A stretch of DNA of 64,000 nucleotides from positions 21,857,536 through 21,921,535 of the forward strand of contig OW121744.1 of assembly GCA_933228675.1 (NCBI GenBank). Reading direction: 5' to 3'. This stretch comes from Stomorhina lunata. Its lineage: Eukaryota; Arthropoda; Insecta; Diptera; Rhiniidae. A program made the translations under genes and the position numbers. Below the pieces are notes generated by a model that had not been told where the DNA came from, searched no databases, and saw only the letters and a list, made by a program, of their open reading frames with translations. Numbering within the stretch: the stretch's first letter is position 1; the number at the start of each line of letters is the position of its first letter. Positions 35,712-47,497 of the stretch are shown here, piece after piece.

Positions 35712-36125
35712 TTGCATTTCAGGAACGAGTTCCCTGATTTCGTTATGGGAACATGGCATATAATAATCCATATTCAAATAGTGATGCAGATTTGGATACT
35801 CAACAGAATTGAATTTCCTACAGTCATACTCTGTTCTACACGCTCTTCTCGCAATAGAGTACGATATAAAAGGATGGTTGAAGCCCTATGCTCCACTGGG
35901 AGTCAAGGAGAAGAAGATCTTTTGATATTTGATAGGAGAACCCCATGTGAATTTAAAGATGCAAGCTGCCGCAACGAAAATCAACCTTATACCATTGTCA
36001 GATATTTCCCTCCCTATCTTCCCGTTAAAATCACCCAGTATTATTTTAACGTCATGATTGGTACATCTATCGTAGACATCCTCCAGTTGATAAGAGGCTC
36101 ATTTAACGTCATCGTGGATGCCTGA
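35712..36125 (-). pseudogene. RTE-like LINE endonuclease fragment
   Basis: Minus-strand translation near 36100-35990 reads LEDVYDRCTNHDVKIILGD followed by FNGKIGRE, then NGIRLI. This is the GDFN motif region of an APE-type endonuclease as found in RTE-like insect LINEs. Frameshifts and stops follow. A short stretch near 35885-35910 is shared with 10590-10614. The plus-strand open frame over the same bases is a shadow. Confidence 0.75.
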
Positions 36126-36156
36126 GCACAAATCAGGCTCAGATAAAAGTATTTGC

Positions 36157-36509
36157 ATCAAAAAATAACAAAATAGTCGGGATGTAAATATTATTCAAAA
36201 AGAAGAGTATTCGCATTTGATCCCAAATCTGTTACATTTATTTATTAATGTAACAGACCAATTTATTGATAAAAAGCCAAAAAATGTTTGCGGAGAAAAC
36301 AAATTTCTCGACGAGTTTCGATGGTTGGTTAAGCCATCTCTTCAGGAGGATTATCCCCAATTTAGACAGATCGAAAACCTCGCATTATTTCTAAATTTAC
36401 AAACAAAACTTTTACGAATTATGTTCATAAAAAGTAATAGCGTAGATTATCGACTGAACAAAAACAAACATTTTTCAGTCTTCATCTACCTTCACTTCTC
36501 ACAATTTGA
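36157..36509 (+). repeat. foldback cassette, copy 3, flanked by a 14-base direct repeat
   Basis: It begins near TAGTCGGGATGTAAATATT and holds the CTGTTACATT/AATGTAACAG palindrome, then the conserved frame (from 36217) with RWLVKPSLQEDYPQF and on to 36513 without a stop. ATAAAAGTATTTGC occurs on both sides, at 36143-36156 and 36510-36523, consistent with a target-site duplication. The 14-base length suits retroposition more than a cut-and-paste event. Confidence 0.75.
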
Positions 36510-36523
36510 ATAAAAGTATTTGC

Positions 36524-37229
36524 TTTAAAAACATCCCTGTAGTGAAACTGGGGTCATGTGTCTCCATGTCAACACTTTGTCCCCAATTTTAGTTCAGTAC
36601 TGAAATAGTGAATATATAGAGACTAATATTCTAGTATATATCAGGTGACATTGTCAACGAATGTGTCAACATATATATATATATATATATCAATAGGCCC
36701 CGATTTGATCCCAATGTCTCCATTTGGACCAAAAGAACTACAAAGTCAATACTAAGTAAATAGAGGTAATGTCTACTGGTAGATTTCGTAGGAACTCTAA
36801 ATGTTAAATGTCAATAGTAGATAACATTGGATGGGGCAAAATAGGCAAGTAGTACTGGAGACATTGTCAATAGCAAAACAGTATTGTTTCTCTGACGGCA
36901 TTTACTGCAGGGATGTTAGTACTTGACTCGTATTGCGAGGTCTTAGTGTATGTATAGAGCATAGTAGTGTTGAAAACTACTAATGCTTCTTGTGGGCTTT
37001 GGTTTATTAGACTAATGACTTAAGTACACTTAAACAAATAATCAGTAAGATGTAGCAAATCTTAGTATTAAGAACTTGAGAGCCGTAATATAGAGGTAAG
37101 ATTATGACTATGAGACTAGTAAGTTGAGAATACTAATTTTTGAATTGAAGATGTCGAACAAGCTATCAATGCTAACTTGAGGATTCTTTTTTGGCAACAA
37201 CAGAGCTGACAGATAAAGGAGACGTCTCC
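36524..37229. other. unique sequence with a short TA repeat
   Basis: A TA microsatellite lies at about 36671-36690. Nothing else recognised. Confidence 0.5.
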
Positions 37230-38039
37230 TTTCAATTAACCGAAGGTTTCGTAGTTTAAAGCTCGTTCTAGCCACACTTACTAGCTGGAGCGTTTCCAAT
37301 GGATTGGGAGTTAATCCCGCCCAAACGGAACTTGCACTATTTTCCAGGAAATATAAGATTCCTAAGTTCATACCCACCAGAGCTTAGGCAACACATGGGG
37401 CCTTTTCCCTGCCAATACTGCCTGGCTATTCGAGGTGGTTGTAAAGCCTATACGCATGTATTGTGCCTACGTGTTCTATGTAAGGCTAATCAAGGAGGCT
37501 CATTTTTTAAAATCCTCAGATCCTCTTCTCTAATTAGGACAAGGCTATCTAAGGCACTCGTTACTAGGCTTAACTGGCTTTTGGCTGAGCTAATGGCTAA
37601 AAACGTAGCCCTTATCTTAGCTATCAGGTTAAGTACCACTGGAGATTAGTGTCCTTCACCAAAAGACCATTCCATTATTCTGGATAAACTTATCACCATC
37701 CCTAACAACATTGACTACTGCATTTCCCCACTTGCCTTCCCTTGTGCCTGCAGATGGTTGTAAAGCCTATACTCATGTGTGCCGGCCTGCTTTAGATAAG
37801 GCTTATCAGCTAGGGTCATTTTGTTACAGATCTTCTGCTCTACTGATTACTGGTATCATTAGTACTAGGCTATCTAAGGCACTCTTTACTAGGCTTAACT
37901 GGCTTTCGGCTGAGCTAATAGCTTAGCTATCAGGTTAATTATCACTTTAGATTGATCTCCTTCGCCAATAGGTCATTCTATTATTCTAGATAAACTTATC
38001 ACCAACAACATTGACTACTGCATTCCCACCCTACTCTCC
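37230..38039 (+). pseudogene. LINE reverse-transcriptase C-terminal relic with an internal tandem duplication
   Basis: The plus-strand translation near 37290-37370 reads NGLGVNPAQTELALFSRKYK, matching the G.GVNP.KTE...F.RKYK region at the end of the reverse transcriptase of I/R1/LOA-like LINEs. Thereafter frames are broken. Sequences starting GGTTGTAAAGCCTATAC recur about 315 bases apart (37437 and 37750), so the relic has been partly duplicated. Confidence 0.65.
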
Positions 38040-39160
38040 GCTCCTTTACTGTGGACATTCCTCGAACTCTAGTGGATTTTACTGATGGGCTCCTGGATCT
38101 AAATGAAAAACGGAGTGGATGAGAGCTTTTTCCCCACTTAAAATTAAAAATTCTTTAAAGCTCCCAGAACTCTGCAGTATTTAACAGGCTGGAAAGACCA
38201 AGTAGAGGAAAATCTTTCAAAACTTGGCCAACGAAATTGGAGAATATGCGCACAAGATCAAATCGCATGGAATTCCAAAATATGCTCGGCCTTTGAACTT
38301 AACACGTTGTAAATATAGGCCATTTAAGTAAGAAAATTACATGACCAACTTACGATAGTAGACATTCTTCAGTCTTGCTATCTTCTCAATCTTCAAAGTA
38401 ATGACTAATGTAAAAGATATCATAACGTCGAGGAGGAAGAAACTATCACTTACCTTCTCTGCCACTGCCCAGCTCATGCTGATTTTAAGGCTTATCATCT
38501 GAATTACACATTTCTGCACGATCTATAGAATTATAATATTCGAAAAATAGGCTCATTCATTGAAGTATCTGACTGGAGTCTAACCGGAAAAACGTCGAAG
38601 TGACCATCGTTAATCATGACAACGTCACAACAATGACCAACATATCTTAACTTAGTTAGCCCAGACTTATCTTGGTTATTCTTTATCTCAACTGTAGACA
38701 CTGACCTCCTCGTGGGATCACCCGGGGAACTACGTTAACACTCGTTAATGTAGTGAGCTAACATGTGCCGCTAGTTCTCCCGTAAGAACGATAAAAATAT
38801 GGGTTGGACATCGGGCTATGAAAAAACTTAAATTAGAATAAAAACGGCTTCCCCTAATGTTAGTGGAAGACATCCGAAACTTCGATGGAAAGAACCAGTA
38901 GAGGAAAATCTTTCAAAGCTTGACCAACGAAACTGGAGAATATGCGCACAAGATCAAAGCGCAAAGAATTCTGAAATATGCTCGGCCTTTAAACTTAACA
39001 GGTTGTAAAGGAAGAAACTTTCACTTCTCAGCCCTTGCAGGTTTTAGGGCTTATCATCTGAATTACACATTTCTGCACGATCTATCGAATTGTAATATTC
39101 GTAAGTATCTAGCTGGAGTCTAGCCGAAAAAAGGTCGAAGTGGCCATCGAGTATAACTTA
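38040..39160 (+). mobile_element. mosaic of LINE RNase H relics and RTE-like tails
   Basis: 38040-38190 resembles the start of the RNase H domain at 9100-9240 (TDG, GVG-like and LPELCS pieces). 38190-38345 and 38636-39005 are RTE-like C-terminal fragments (RHPKLRWKEPVEENLSKL, RNWRICAQD). 38415-38600 and 39010-39140 match the RNase H-element C-terminus (EEEET and HLLCHC-like). The alternation implies nested insertions followed by duplication. Confidence 0.65.
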
Positions 39161-40250
39161 GAAAACAGGAGAGCATTTTAGTTAATCATGGTTAAGTTCT
39201 TCTTAAAGCAAATGAAGTGATATTGTTAAAGATTTAGCTTTTAGTTTCCATTTGATTGGAACAGTGTAATTCACACTCTCGCTAAAAATTTCATTCTACT
39301 TATCTTCTTCATTTGTCATTTATCAATTCATTCATAAATGTTTGAATTGCCAGAATAATTCATTCATTCATTGCACAATTGCAGATAGATTGTGATTGTT
39401 TGTTCCCCTCTTCCCTTCTTCGAAATCTTGTTCATGGCAAATTTCTCAGTAATTGATGCCAGGATTGTATTTTCTTTGGCAATGACCGGAAGTTTTCATT
39501 TAATTACGTTCAACTTGAAACTTTGGTTCTTTCTATAAATTAAAGTGGCAAAAGGGGAAATTGAAAAAAAAAACTAAAAATAAAAATAAAAATAAAGAGA
39601 TAAATCTATAACATTTACAATAGAATTCTTTAAAGTTCAAAGGTGTTAATTATCTTTTAGTAAAAGTTGGACATAAAAATCTACTAGAATTTAAATGGAT
39701 TTTTTAAGTGAATTTCTTTTATGTCGTCTATGATGCATGTGCGTATTCATATTTTAGAATGATTTTTATCTTTTTCTTTAATTTTAGTATCTTTTAACAA
39801 ACGTAGAGATATATTTTAACAGTTATAGAGATGTTACCTATACCCAGCAGTTATAAATTTTAGGGAATGTTTCCAATGCCTGTGATATGACCAGTGATGC
39901 CTTAGTTTTTTTTTTCATTCCTCATTGAACGCGGTTGAGAAGCTCCAAACTAGACTTTGAAGCACCGGCCCATACATGAGAGTTGTATTACATTTTAGAA
40001 CAGACCTAGGTGGTATAAAGAGTAAGGACATTAGATGAAGTGAGGAGCATATTGCACCGCTTTAAAAACCAATCCTAGGAGTTACACTCTACAGCCTTTT
40101 TACTTATTAGGCACATGCATTTGTGTCTTAATCGTACAACACTGAGTCTTTCAGGCATTGAAATCGCCCCTATTAGCACTACTCTAATCAGAAATAATGC
40201 TTAGGTCTGAATTTAAAAGAGTAGGAGCTTTCGAAGCCTTGCTAAACCCC
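39161..40250. other. mostly unique sequence, nothing firm
   Basis: 39900-40250 may belong to LINE 3' debris, but no motif is clear enough to assign. Confidence 0.4.
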
Positions 40251-40565
40251 CTAATTAATCTTGAACCCGTTTGATGATATTCCATCTATAGTAATAGTGC
40301 GATCTCTGAGAAAGAAGAAGTCATTATTGACTCCAAAAGCAATAACTTTTAATAAAGTGCTCCATGTCACACTCTTTCGAACGCCTTCGAAATGAAGTAT
40401 TGAAAGCAACAATTTTACTTTCGCCAAACTGTGAATGGAATTGCACCATTTTTCCAATACGAAGGTAGTACATCTCCCGTAAAGCGACCCCTACGAAATA
40501 CATACTGCCGTTTACTTAGTAGGTTGTTTGACTCCAAATATTTTACCAGATAGTAGTTGACCATG
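40251..40565 (-). pseudogene. jockey-like LINE reverse-transcriptase fragment
   Basis: Minus-strand pieces read LVKYLESNNLLSKRQYVFRR followed by GRFTGD, the QYGFR.GRSTGD block of insect LINE reverse transcriptases, then DRTITIDGISSNGFKIN. Frameshifts separate the blocks. The relative at 49750-51250 carries the same block. Confidence 0.75.
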
Positions 40566-40571
40566 GGTGAT

Positions 40572-41000
40572 GTAGTGTATGTTGGATACCAAGTAACGGT
40601 TCTAATTGGTCTTAACTTGGTTAGCCCAGACTTATCTTGGCACAATCTTCATCTTAACTGTGGACACTGACCTCGTTATATCACCCGGGGAACTATGTTA
40701 ACACCCGTACATGTAGTAAGTTCTTCCATAAGAACGATAAAAATACGGGCTAGGACGTCGGGCTAGTAACTCACTCCTGGAAAAAGCAATTACTATGAAA
40801 AAGAAAAAATTGGAATAAAACCTGCATCCCAAATGTTAGAAGAGAACGCCTGAAACTTCAATGGAAAGACCAAGTAGAGGAAAATCTTTCAAAGCTTGGC
40901 CCCCAAAATTTGAAAATATGCGCTCAAGATCGAAGCACAATGGAATTCTAAAACATGAAGTTAAAAAGGTTGTAAATATAGGAAATTTAAGTAAGTAAGT
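40572..41000 (+). mobile_element. RTE-like LINE C-terminal/3' fragment, copy 3
   Basis: Aligns throughout with 10223-10690 and 38636-39005. It ends GGTTGTAAATATAGG and then (TAAG)n at about 40987-41000, a simple-repeat tail expected of an RTE/CR1-type insertion. Confidence 0.65.
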
Positions 41001-41234
41001 AGTTTATGTTGAGATCCGCCAAAACATCAGGCAAATACAGGGAATGTCCATGAAATTTTAGGACTTATTTATATAGTATTTTAATCGTTTTTAATGATTT
41101 GTGACACGATGAACTCTATTCTTATTCTAATGTGGCCGTCATTCCACGAGTTCATCCTTTAAACGCTAAAGCAGGGACGCTACAAAAGTACAGCGATAAA
41201 GACATCAGACGACGCCATATTTCTGGCTGCTCTT

Positions 41235-42245
41235 TTGACATTTCTCTTCAGTAAGGTTTGCTATTTCATGGTGAAAAGATATACAAGCCAACAACGAGTC
41301 GAAATTATTAAAATTTACTACCGAAATTCGAAAAAAATTGCGGTTTTGTGCGGTTTATTTGCCGGCGGCGTCATTGGGCCGTACTTTTTCCGTGATAATC
41401 AAGACCAGCACGTTACTGTGAATGGGAATCGCTACCGTTCAATGATAACCGAATATTTTTGGCCCCAATTGGATGATATGGACTGCAGTCGGTTCTTCAT
41501 ACCGGAACGACTTGGAAATCATTAGATTCCAACCAAAGACTACCACTTCTGGGTTATTACCAATAATAACGCTGTTACAACAACATTCAAATTTACTACC
41601 GAAATTCGAAGTCAGTGGCCTCAACGTTAAGAAAAAAACATCTTCAGCGATGGGGCTCATTTCTGGCTGAATGGCTTCGTCAATTAACATAATATGCGTT
41701 ATTGGTCAGGCAGCAATCCGCACGTACTCCATGAGTCATTGCATCCCGAAAAATACGGTTTGCTGCGTTTTATGGGCCGGCGGCTTCATTGGGCCGTACT
41801 TCTTCCGTGGTAATCAAGACTAGCACGTTACTGTGAATGGGAATCGCTACCGTTCAGTTGGCCTCAATTGGATGATATGGACTTGTAGGAAATGTAGTTC
41901 TAACAGGACGGCGCCACTAGCCACACAGAGAATGTCACAAACAATTTATTGAAAACCAAGTTTGAAGAACGTGTTATCTCACAAATTAGTTTGATCAATT
42001 GACCGCCTCGGTGGTGCAATTTGACGCCGTTAGACCATTTCCTGTGGGGCTACGTCAAGTCTATGGTCTATGCCTATAGGCCAGCGAGGATTGATGAACT
42101 TCGTACGAATATCGAACATGAAATCGAGGCATTATCAGCCAATTTATGCTTAAAAACCGTCGGAAATTAGGTTCAGAGTCTGGACTTCTGCAAGCGTGCC
42201 CATGGTGAACATGCAAAAGAAATCGAGTTCCGTACATATTAGCAT
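41235..42245 (+). pseudogene. mariner transposase remnants, two overlapping pieces
   Basis: The first piece (41235-41525) joins an N-terminal helix-turn-helix start (MVKRYTSQQRVEIIKIYYRN) directly to the mid-catalytic region (LFAGGVIGPYFFRDN, VNGNRYRSMITEYFWPQL), a deletion of the central part. The second piece (about 41625-42245) carries SDGAHFWLNG with the first catalytic D, a second copy of the mid region, a QDGATSH block with the second D, and LTPLDHFLWGY with the third D, across several frameshifts. This is a DD34D mariner of a subgroup different from 13570-14560. Non-functional. Confidence 0.8.
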
Positions 42246-42300
42246 CAAACGTGCTTTTATTTAAAAAAAACTTGATCTTGAATTATTGAACTCATGAACT

Positions 42301-43018
42301 CCCACCACTATAGGTATACCAATAGGCTTAGAATCACTTTCTGAGTCGATTTAGAGTCTGTCCGTCCGTCCGTCTGTCTGACGGACCCCCATGTAAACCA
42401 TGTAATCAAACTACAGGTCGCAATTCTAAAGACAATTTTATGAAATTTGGCACAGATCATTTTTTGGATAGTGGGACCATGGCTACTGAAATTCGTCAAA
42501 ATCGGTCCATTATTTATGGTACCTCCCATAGGTCTCTCTTTCCGGAATTGATATTTTGGCCACAAATATCAATATTTTTTCATGGAATTTAAAACAACTA
42601 CTGCTTATGTAAATTTAAATCACTATACCAAATTTCGATTTGAAATCGGTCCACATTTGACCATAGCTCCCTTACAAACTCTTCTGTCAAAACGCACCAA
42701 ATGAGACAAAAGTCACTAAAACGCTCGTAAATCTGAAGATAATGAGAATTTTGAGTTTATTTTTTACATACATAATTTTTGTGAAAACTGTAATCAATTT
42801 GTGAAATTTCGAGATAATCGGTCCACATTTGACCCTAGGTCTCATATAAGTCTAAATGACAAAAACAGCTTAAATATATAAGTTTTGAGAAAATGTTTGT
42901 ATGATGGCAAAATTTAGCAAATATTTGTCTTTACACAGGAAAAAGAACACATTTGACCTTAGTGGTTAAGGGTATCGTATGGTCGGGCTTGACCGACTAT
43001 AGCACTTTCTTACTTGTT
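42301..43018 (+). repeat. dispersed repeat family A, copy 1
   Basis: About 0.7 kb. It is shared with 44388-45170 (same orientation) and 53482-54206 (inverted). Landmarks are a GTCCGTCC-rich block near 42360, TTTATGGTACC, and the terminal hairpin-like GTCGGGCTTGACCGAC. It encodes nothing. Confidence 0.85.
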
Positions 43019-44387
43019 ATTTTTTCAGCACTGACGATTGCGGTCCCCTAAATTTGAAACTACTGGGTCGATTTTTAAAAACTATTTGTGCGAGAATTTT
43101 TATTACTATTTTTAGTTCATCTAACACAATTTTACGATCTATTTTTTAATGATCTTTTTACACCTTAAAATGCCGACACTTATCTTATGTTAAAAATTTC
43201 ATGAGTTTCAGGAATTTTCTCAATCTGAATACGTTCGTTCGTTCTCATTTAGGCGATAGAGTTTATGTGAAGTTTTTAATGTTTCTGTCTAACATTTGAT
43301 TTAGTTTTTACTAGGCAGCAGCATCTTCATCTCTATGGGTTTTATTGTTCGTTAGTTAGTGGTTGGCTTAGTTGGAGCTTTTAAGCGCAATGTCACTTCT
43401 TAATGTGGCAATTATCACCGCAATTATGTGTTCAAATTAAATGTTTTGTGTTGCTGCTTTTCCATTCAGTTGAGTTTTATTTGTTGCCCTTTAATTTTTG
43501 TTCACATTAGTTCGGTTTAGTTTTAATTTAGGTTTTGGGATTTTTTTGTCAGTTTTTTGGTGCTTTCGAAAAGTTAAATAACCTAAAAACAAGTAAAACG
43601 ATACAAACAATTAACATCATACACTTCTACTATAAGATGTCACTGTTTTCTTCTTATTGTTGCTTTTTTTTCTTCTCGTAAAAATGTTTATTTACAATTT
43701 TTTTTATTTATTTTGTAGTTTTCGCTTAATTTTTTTAATGTATTTTTCTTAGACATGTTTTGTAAATTGTAATCGTGAGTTGTATTGTGTGCATTTGCCT
43801 TCATATGTGCAAAAATACAAAAATTGTGGCTAAAATTTTGTTATAACAAAAATTTTATCTTAGAAATTGGAATTAAAGCTTGAAGTAGAGTTTAATTTAA
43901 TTAGTTACTTCTTAAGAAACTTTGTTAAATGTTTACCGCATTTTCAACTAAGTTGCTCAGGTTTCCAGGATGTACCACGAAGAAGTGTGAGTAGAAATTG
44001 AATACAGTTATTACCTGTTAGCCGGAAACCCAGGCAACAACTGCATTCCCTTATCGGTATTTCCGTTATTCTTATATTGACAGTTTAAGAGAAAAGTATA
44101 GAAATTTTGAATTTCCAACCCTGCCTTCATAATTCAGCATTTCCAAATAGGCTTTGGCCGTTTATAGTTTCCGTTTCGAATTTCGTCGTTAAAGTGAAAT
44201 CGAACACGAAATAGTCACTCGAGGCTTAACCTAGAGAATAAGGCAAATTAAGGGGCTATTTGTAGCCCATTCATGATTTTAACTGCACATGTATTCCGAT
44301 CGGCTTAAACTCTATTGTTTTGAAGCGTCAGAACTTTCGGCATCTTCTGAGCTTGGAAAAAATATAGTACAGAGTCCCCTAGTTTTT
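43019..44387. other. unique A+T-rich sequence, no gene recognised
   Basis: No exon, RNA gene or repeat that I can support. Confidence 0.5.
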
Positions 44388-45170
44388 ATACCCTTCACCA
44401 CCATAGGTGGAAAGGTTATTATAAGTTTGTGCTGATGTATGTAACGCATAGAAATATTTATCTTAGACCCACCTTTTAGTATAAATACCAGTAGACTTAG
44501 AATCACTTTTTGAGTCGATTTAGTGATGTCAGTCCGTCCGTCTGGACGGCTGGCTGGACCGCCATGTAAACCATGTATTCAAAGATAATTTGATGAAATT
44601 TGCCACAGATAATTTTTTTTAAAGTGGGACCAAGGCTATTGAAATTCGAAAAATTCAAAATTGGTCTATTATTTATGGTACCTACCATAGGTCCCACTTC
44701 CCGGAATTAATATATTGGCCAAAAATATAAATATTTTTTCATGAAATTTAAAACAAATACTGCTTATGTAAACCAAAATCACTGTACCAAATTTCGTTGA
44801 AATCGGTCCACATTAGACCATAGCTCCCATACAAACTCTTCTATCAACACGCACTAAATGAGACAAAAATCGCTTAAACGCTCGTAAATCTAAAGACAAT
44901 GAGAATTTTAAGTTTATTTTGTGCATACATAATTTTTGTAAGAACTGTAATCAATTTGCCAAATTTCGAGAAAATCGGTCCACATTTGACCCTAGCTCTC
45001 ATACAAGTCCAAATGACGGAAACAGCTTAAATATATAAGTTTTGAGAAAATGTTTGTATGAAGGCAAAATTTAGCAAATATTTGTCTTTATATAGGAAGA
45101 AGAGCACCTTTGACCTTAGTGGTAAAGGGTATCGTATGGTCGGACTTGACCGACTATAGCACTTTCTTCC
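44388..45170 (+). repeat. dispersed repeat family A, copy 2
   Basis: The ends form an inverted pair: ATACCCTTCACCAC at 44388-44401 and GTGGTAAAGGGTAT at 45119-45132 (13 of 14). A further GTCGGACTTGACCGAC hairpin lies at the right. This suggests a DNA-transposon-derived or foldback unit, but its class is unknown to me. Confidence 0.85.
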
Positions 45171-46698
45171 TTTTTTTTAATAATTTTTGCATCAAGTTAT
45201 TCTCTGGTTTGTTTTGCTTCTAAATTCTTTACCGAATCGCGATCTGGACCTTCTAAACTTTATATGACTTCATCCCGGTATAAGCTTCGGCACTATGCAG
45301 AAAAATTATGGAATGTTTTACCATTTAAAATGTTTTTCTGATTGAAGTTTTAGGGGATCTTCGAGAGTGTTATTTTACTTTACCAATATCTGTCGGACCT
45401 TATTTTATTTCAGTTTCCGTTTTTTTTTTAAAGCTCAGGTCTTCCTTATACCAAAGACTCTATAATATAAAGATATTGCACTTCCATACATTGATTTGCC
45501 TTATGGTCGTTTTGAAAAGTCCTATACAAAAGTGAGTACCACTTTTACTTAAATTCAGAAACAGGTGAAAAATGGATTAGTTTGCATTTGGTGAGAAACA
45601 TTAACCCCCAAAATTTGAGAAAAATCGGACAACGTTAAGACGAGGCACCAAGGCCATAAAGTTGAAAAATGCGTTTACAAGGGGAATTATGGGTTTTTCC
45701 AGATCAAAGCAATTTGAGATAACTTCTATAAAAAAAAACTGAGCATTGATTTGTAATATAGACTTAACAAGCTTTCTTTTGAAGTAGTTGTTTTATAAAT
45801 TTCTCAAAGAGTTTAAGAGTTATAACGTTTTTTCCGCGAATTTCATGTTTTGGACGACTTATAAAGGCAAATTTACCCCAAAAAAAACTCTAAATTAAAG
45901 TTTTTTCTACTATTATATTTCTTTACTTATCTAGACCAAAAGTGATCGGCTTATCAAATATATCTAATAGACAATATTTGTAAAAAATCACTAAAATTAA
46001 AGATTGTAATTTCAGATTATGTTTGCTTTGATAATTGAGATATTATTTCTTAAAATTCCACTGGGTATCTGGTCATTAAATTTAATATTCAATTAAAAAT
46101 ATTTTTTTGAATAAAACCGACTTATATATTTAATATACAAGCAACCAAAGATAAAACTGACCAATAAGAAATCAGTATTTTAGAAACACACTCGTCTATA
46201 CATATAAAATGCATATAAATGTGTGTATATGTATGTATAAGTCAGTACATAGACATTATAATTAAATAAACTCAACAATAACAACCCCTGAGATTCTATT
46301 CAAACTCAAACATCCATCAGATACTAACAAGATGATAAAATAAATTTTACATTTAAAATAGCAGCAACAAAACTAATATTTACTATTTGGTCAAGAAGAG
46401 TAAACCCCATTTTTATATTGCAAAGACAACAAAAACGTCAATTAAAAAATTGTTTAAAATATATGAATAAATACTGCTTATAGACTAAAGTACAGTGGGA
46501 CTTAAATATATATTTCACTCAATTTAGTTGTTTACATCAGTTGAATCTTACTTCTGCTCAATAGCTCTCATTGTTTTTTATTGACGTCTCTTTCACTCAA
46601 TACTGATATTATCACTAGGGATATTCACTCAAACCATTACTACTCAAAAATTTAATTGACTGATAAGGATGAGATAACATGTGTGTGAAACACAATCT
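45171..46698. other. unique sequence, no gene recognised
   Basis: Low-complexity ATGTAT-rich stretches near 46200-46240; no supported exon. Confidence 0.5.
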
Positions 46699-47016
46699 TA
46701 ATCTACAAAGTTCAACTATTTAAGGACTCTATTCGAATACTTTTTTACAAAAATTTTGTATATTTGTAAGTAAGTTGTGCTATAGATTGGTAAAGTGGTA
46801 TAGTAAATTTTTTCTTAAACATTCTTATGTGGGGTGTATATAACTCAAGCGGTTGAGGATTGAGTGAAATTTACATGTATTTTGTTTTTGTTACAATAAC
46901 AAAACACATGTAAATTTAACTCAATCGTCAGCCGCTTGAGTTATATAAACCCCACATTAATCTAAATAGTTAAGCTATTTAAGTACACTATTTGAATACT
47001 TTTTTACACAATTTTT
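46699..47016. repeat. 131-bp near-perfect palindrome with flanking 59-base direct repeats
   Basis: 46827-46957 folds end to end: ATGTGGGGT at the left end pairs with the right end, and the centre is TTGT-T-ACAA at 46888-46896. I count about seven mismatched positions in 65 paired ones. Direct repeats of about 59 bases (46699-46757 and 46958-47016, sharing GAATACTTTTTTACA) flank it, the right one abutting the palindrome. Confidence 0.9.
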
Positions 47017-47214
47017 TAAGAAAGAAATAACCTGTTTTATTTCTTAGTCATTCTGGAAGTCAATCAAAAAAATCGATCTACTTTTTTTGGCTATCTCAAC
47101 ACAAATTGATATACCACATTACCCGTACTTCTTCTAATGCTTAATGAGTACAAGAAATTTACTATTAACTTTTTCTTCTCAAACCTCGGGATATTCTGTT
47201 CAAATTAAGACATT

Positions 47215-47420
47215 CCAGTGTGTGATGGAAATCGATCGTTTTCAAATCGATCGATTTCAGATACATTTTTGAGATAATTTTGCCAATTTTCACAAAAAGT
47301 TTAAACCAAATGAAATATAAGATATCAGTCAAAAGGATTTAAGCCCAGATTTTCATTTTATCGCAAAAATATATCAAAAATCGATCGATTTGAAAACGAT
47401 CGATTTTCATCACATACCGG
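47215..47420. mobile_element. 206-bp MITE with about 40-base terminal inverted repeats
   Basis: Left CCAGTGTGTGATGG and right (inverted) CCGGTATGTGATGA continue into a shared AAATCGATCGTTTTC and AAATCGATCGATTT. ATT lies on both outer sides (47212-47214 and 47421-47423), a possible 3-base target duplication. The centre of about 120 bases is non-coding. Confidence 0.8.
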
Positions 47421-47497
47421 ATTAATTAATTGACAGTAATAAATTAAAAGGAGAGGTGTTATCTGGCTGGAAATTAAAATTATTTAACTGGCCTTGT

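Noticed and set aside
35712..36125. A 137-codon plus-strand frame
   Set aside because: It is antisense to a recognisable LINE endonuclease fragment on the minus strand.
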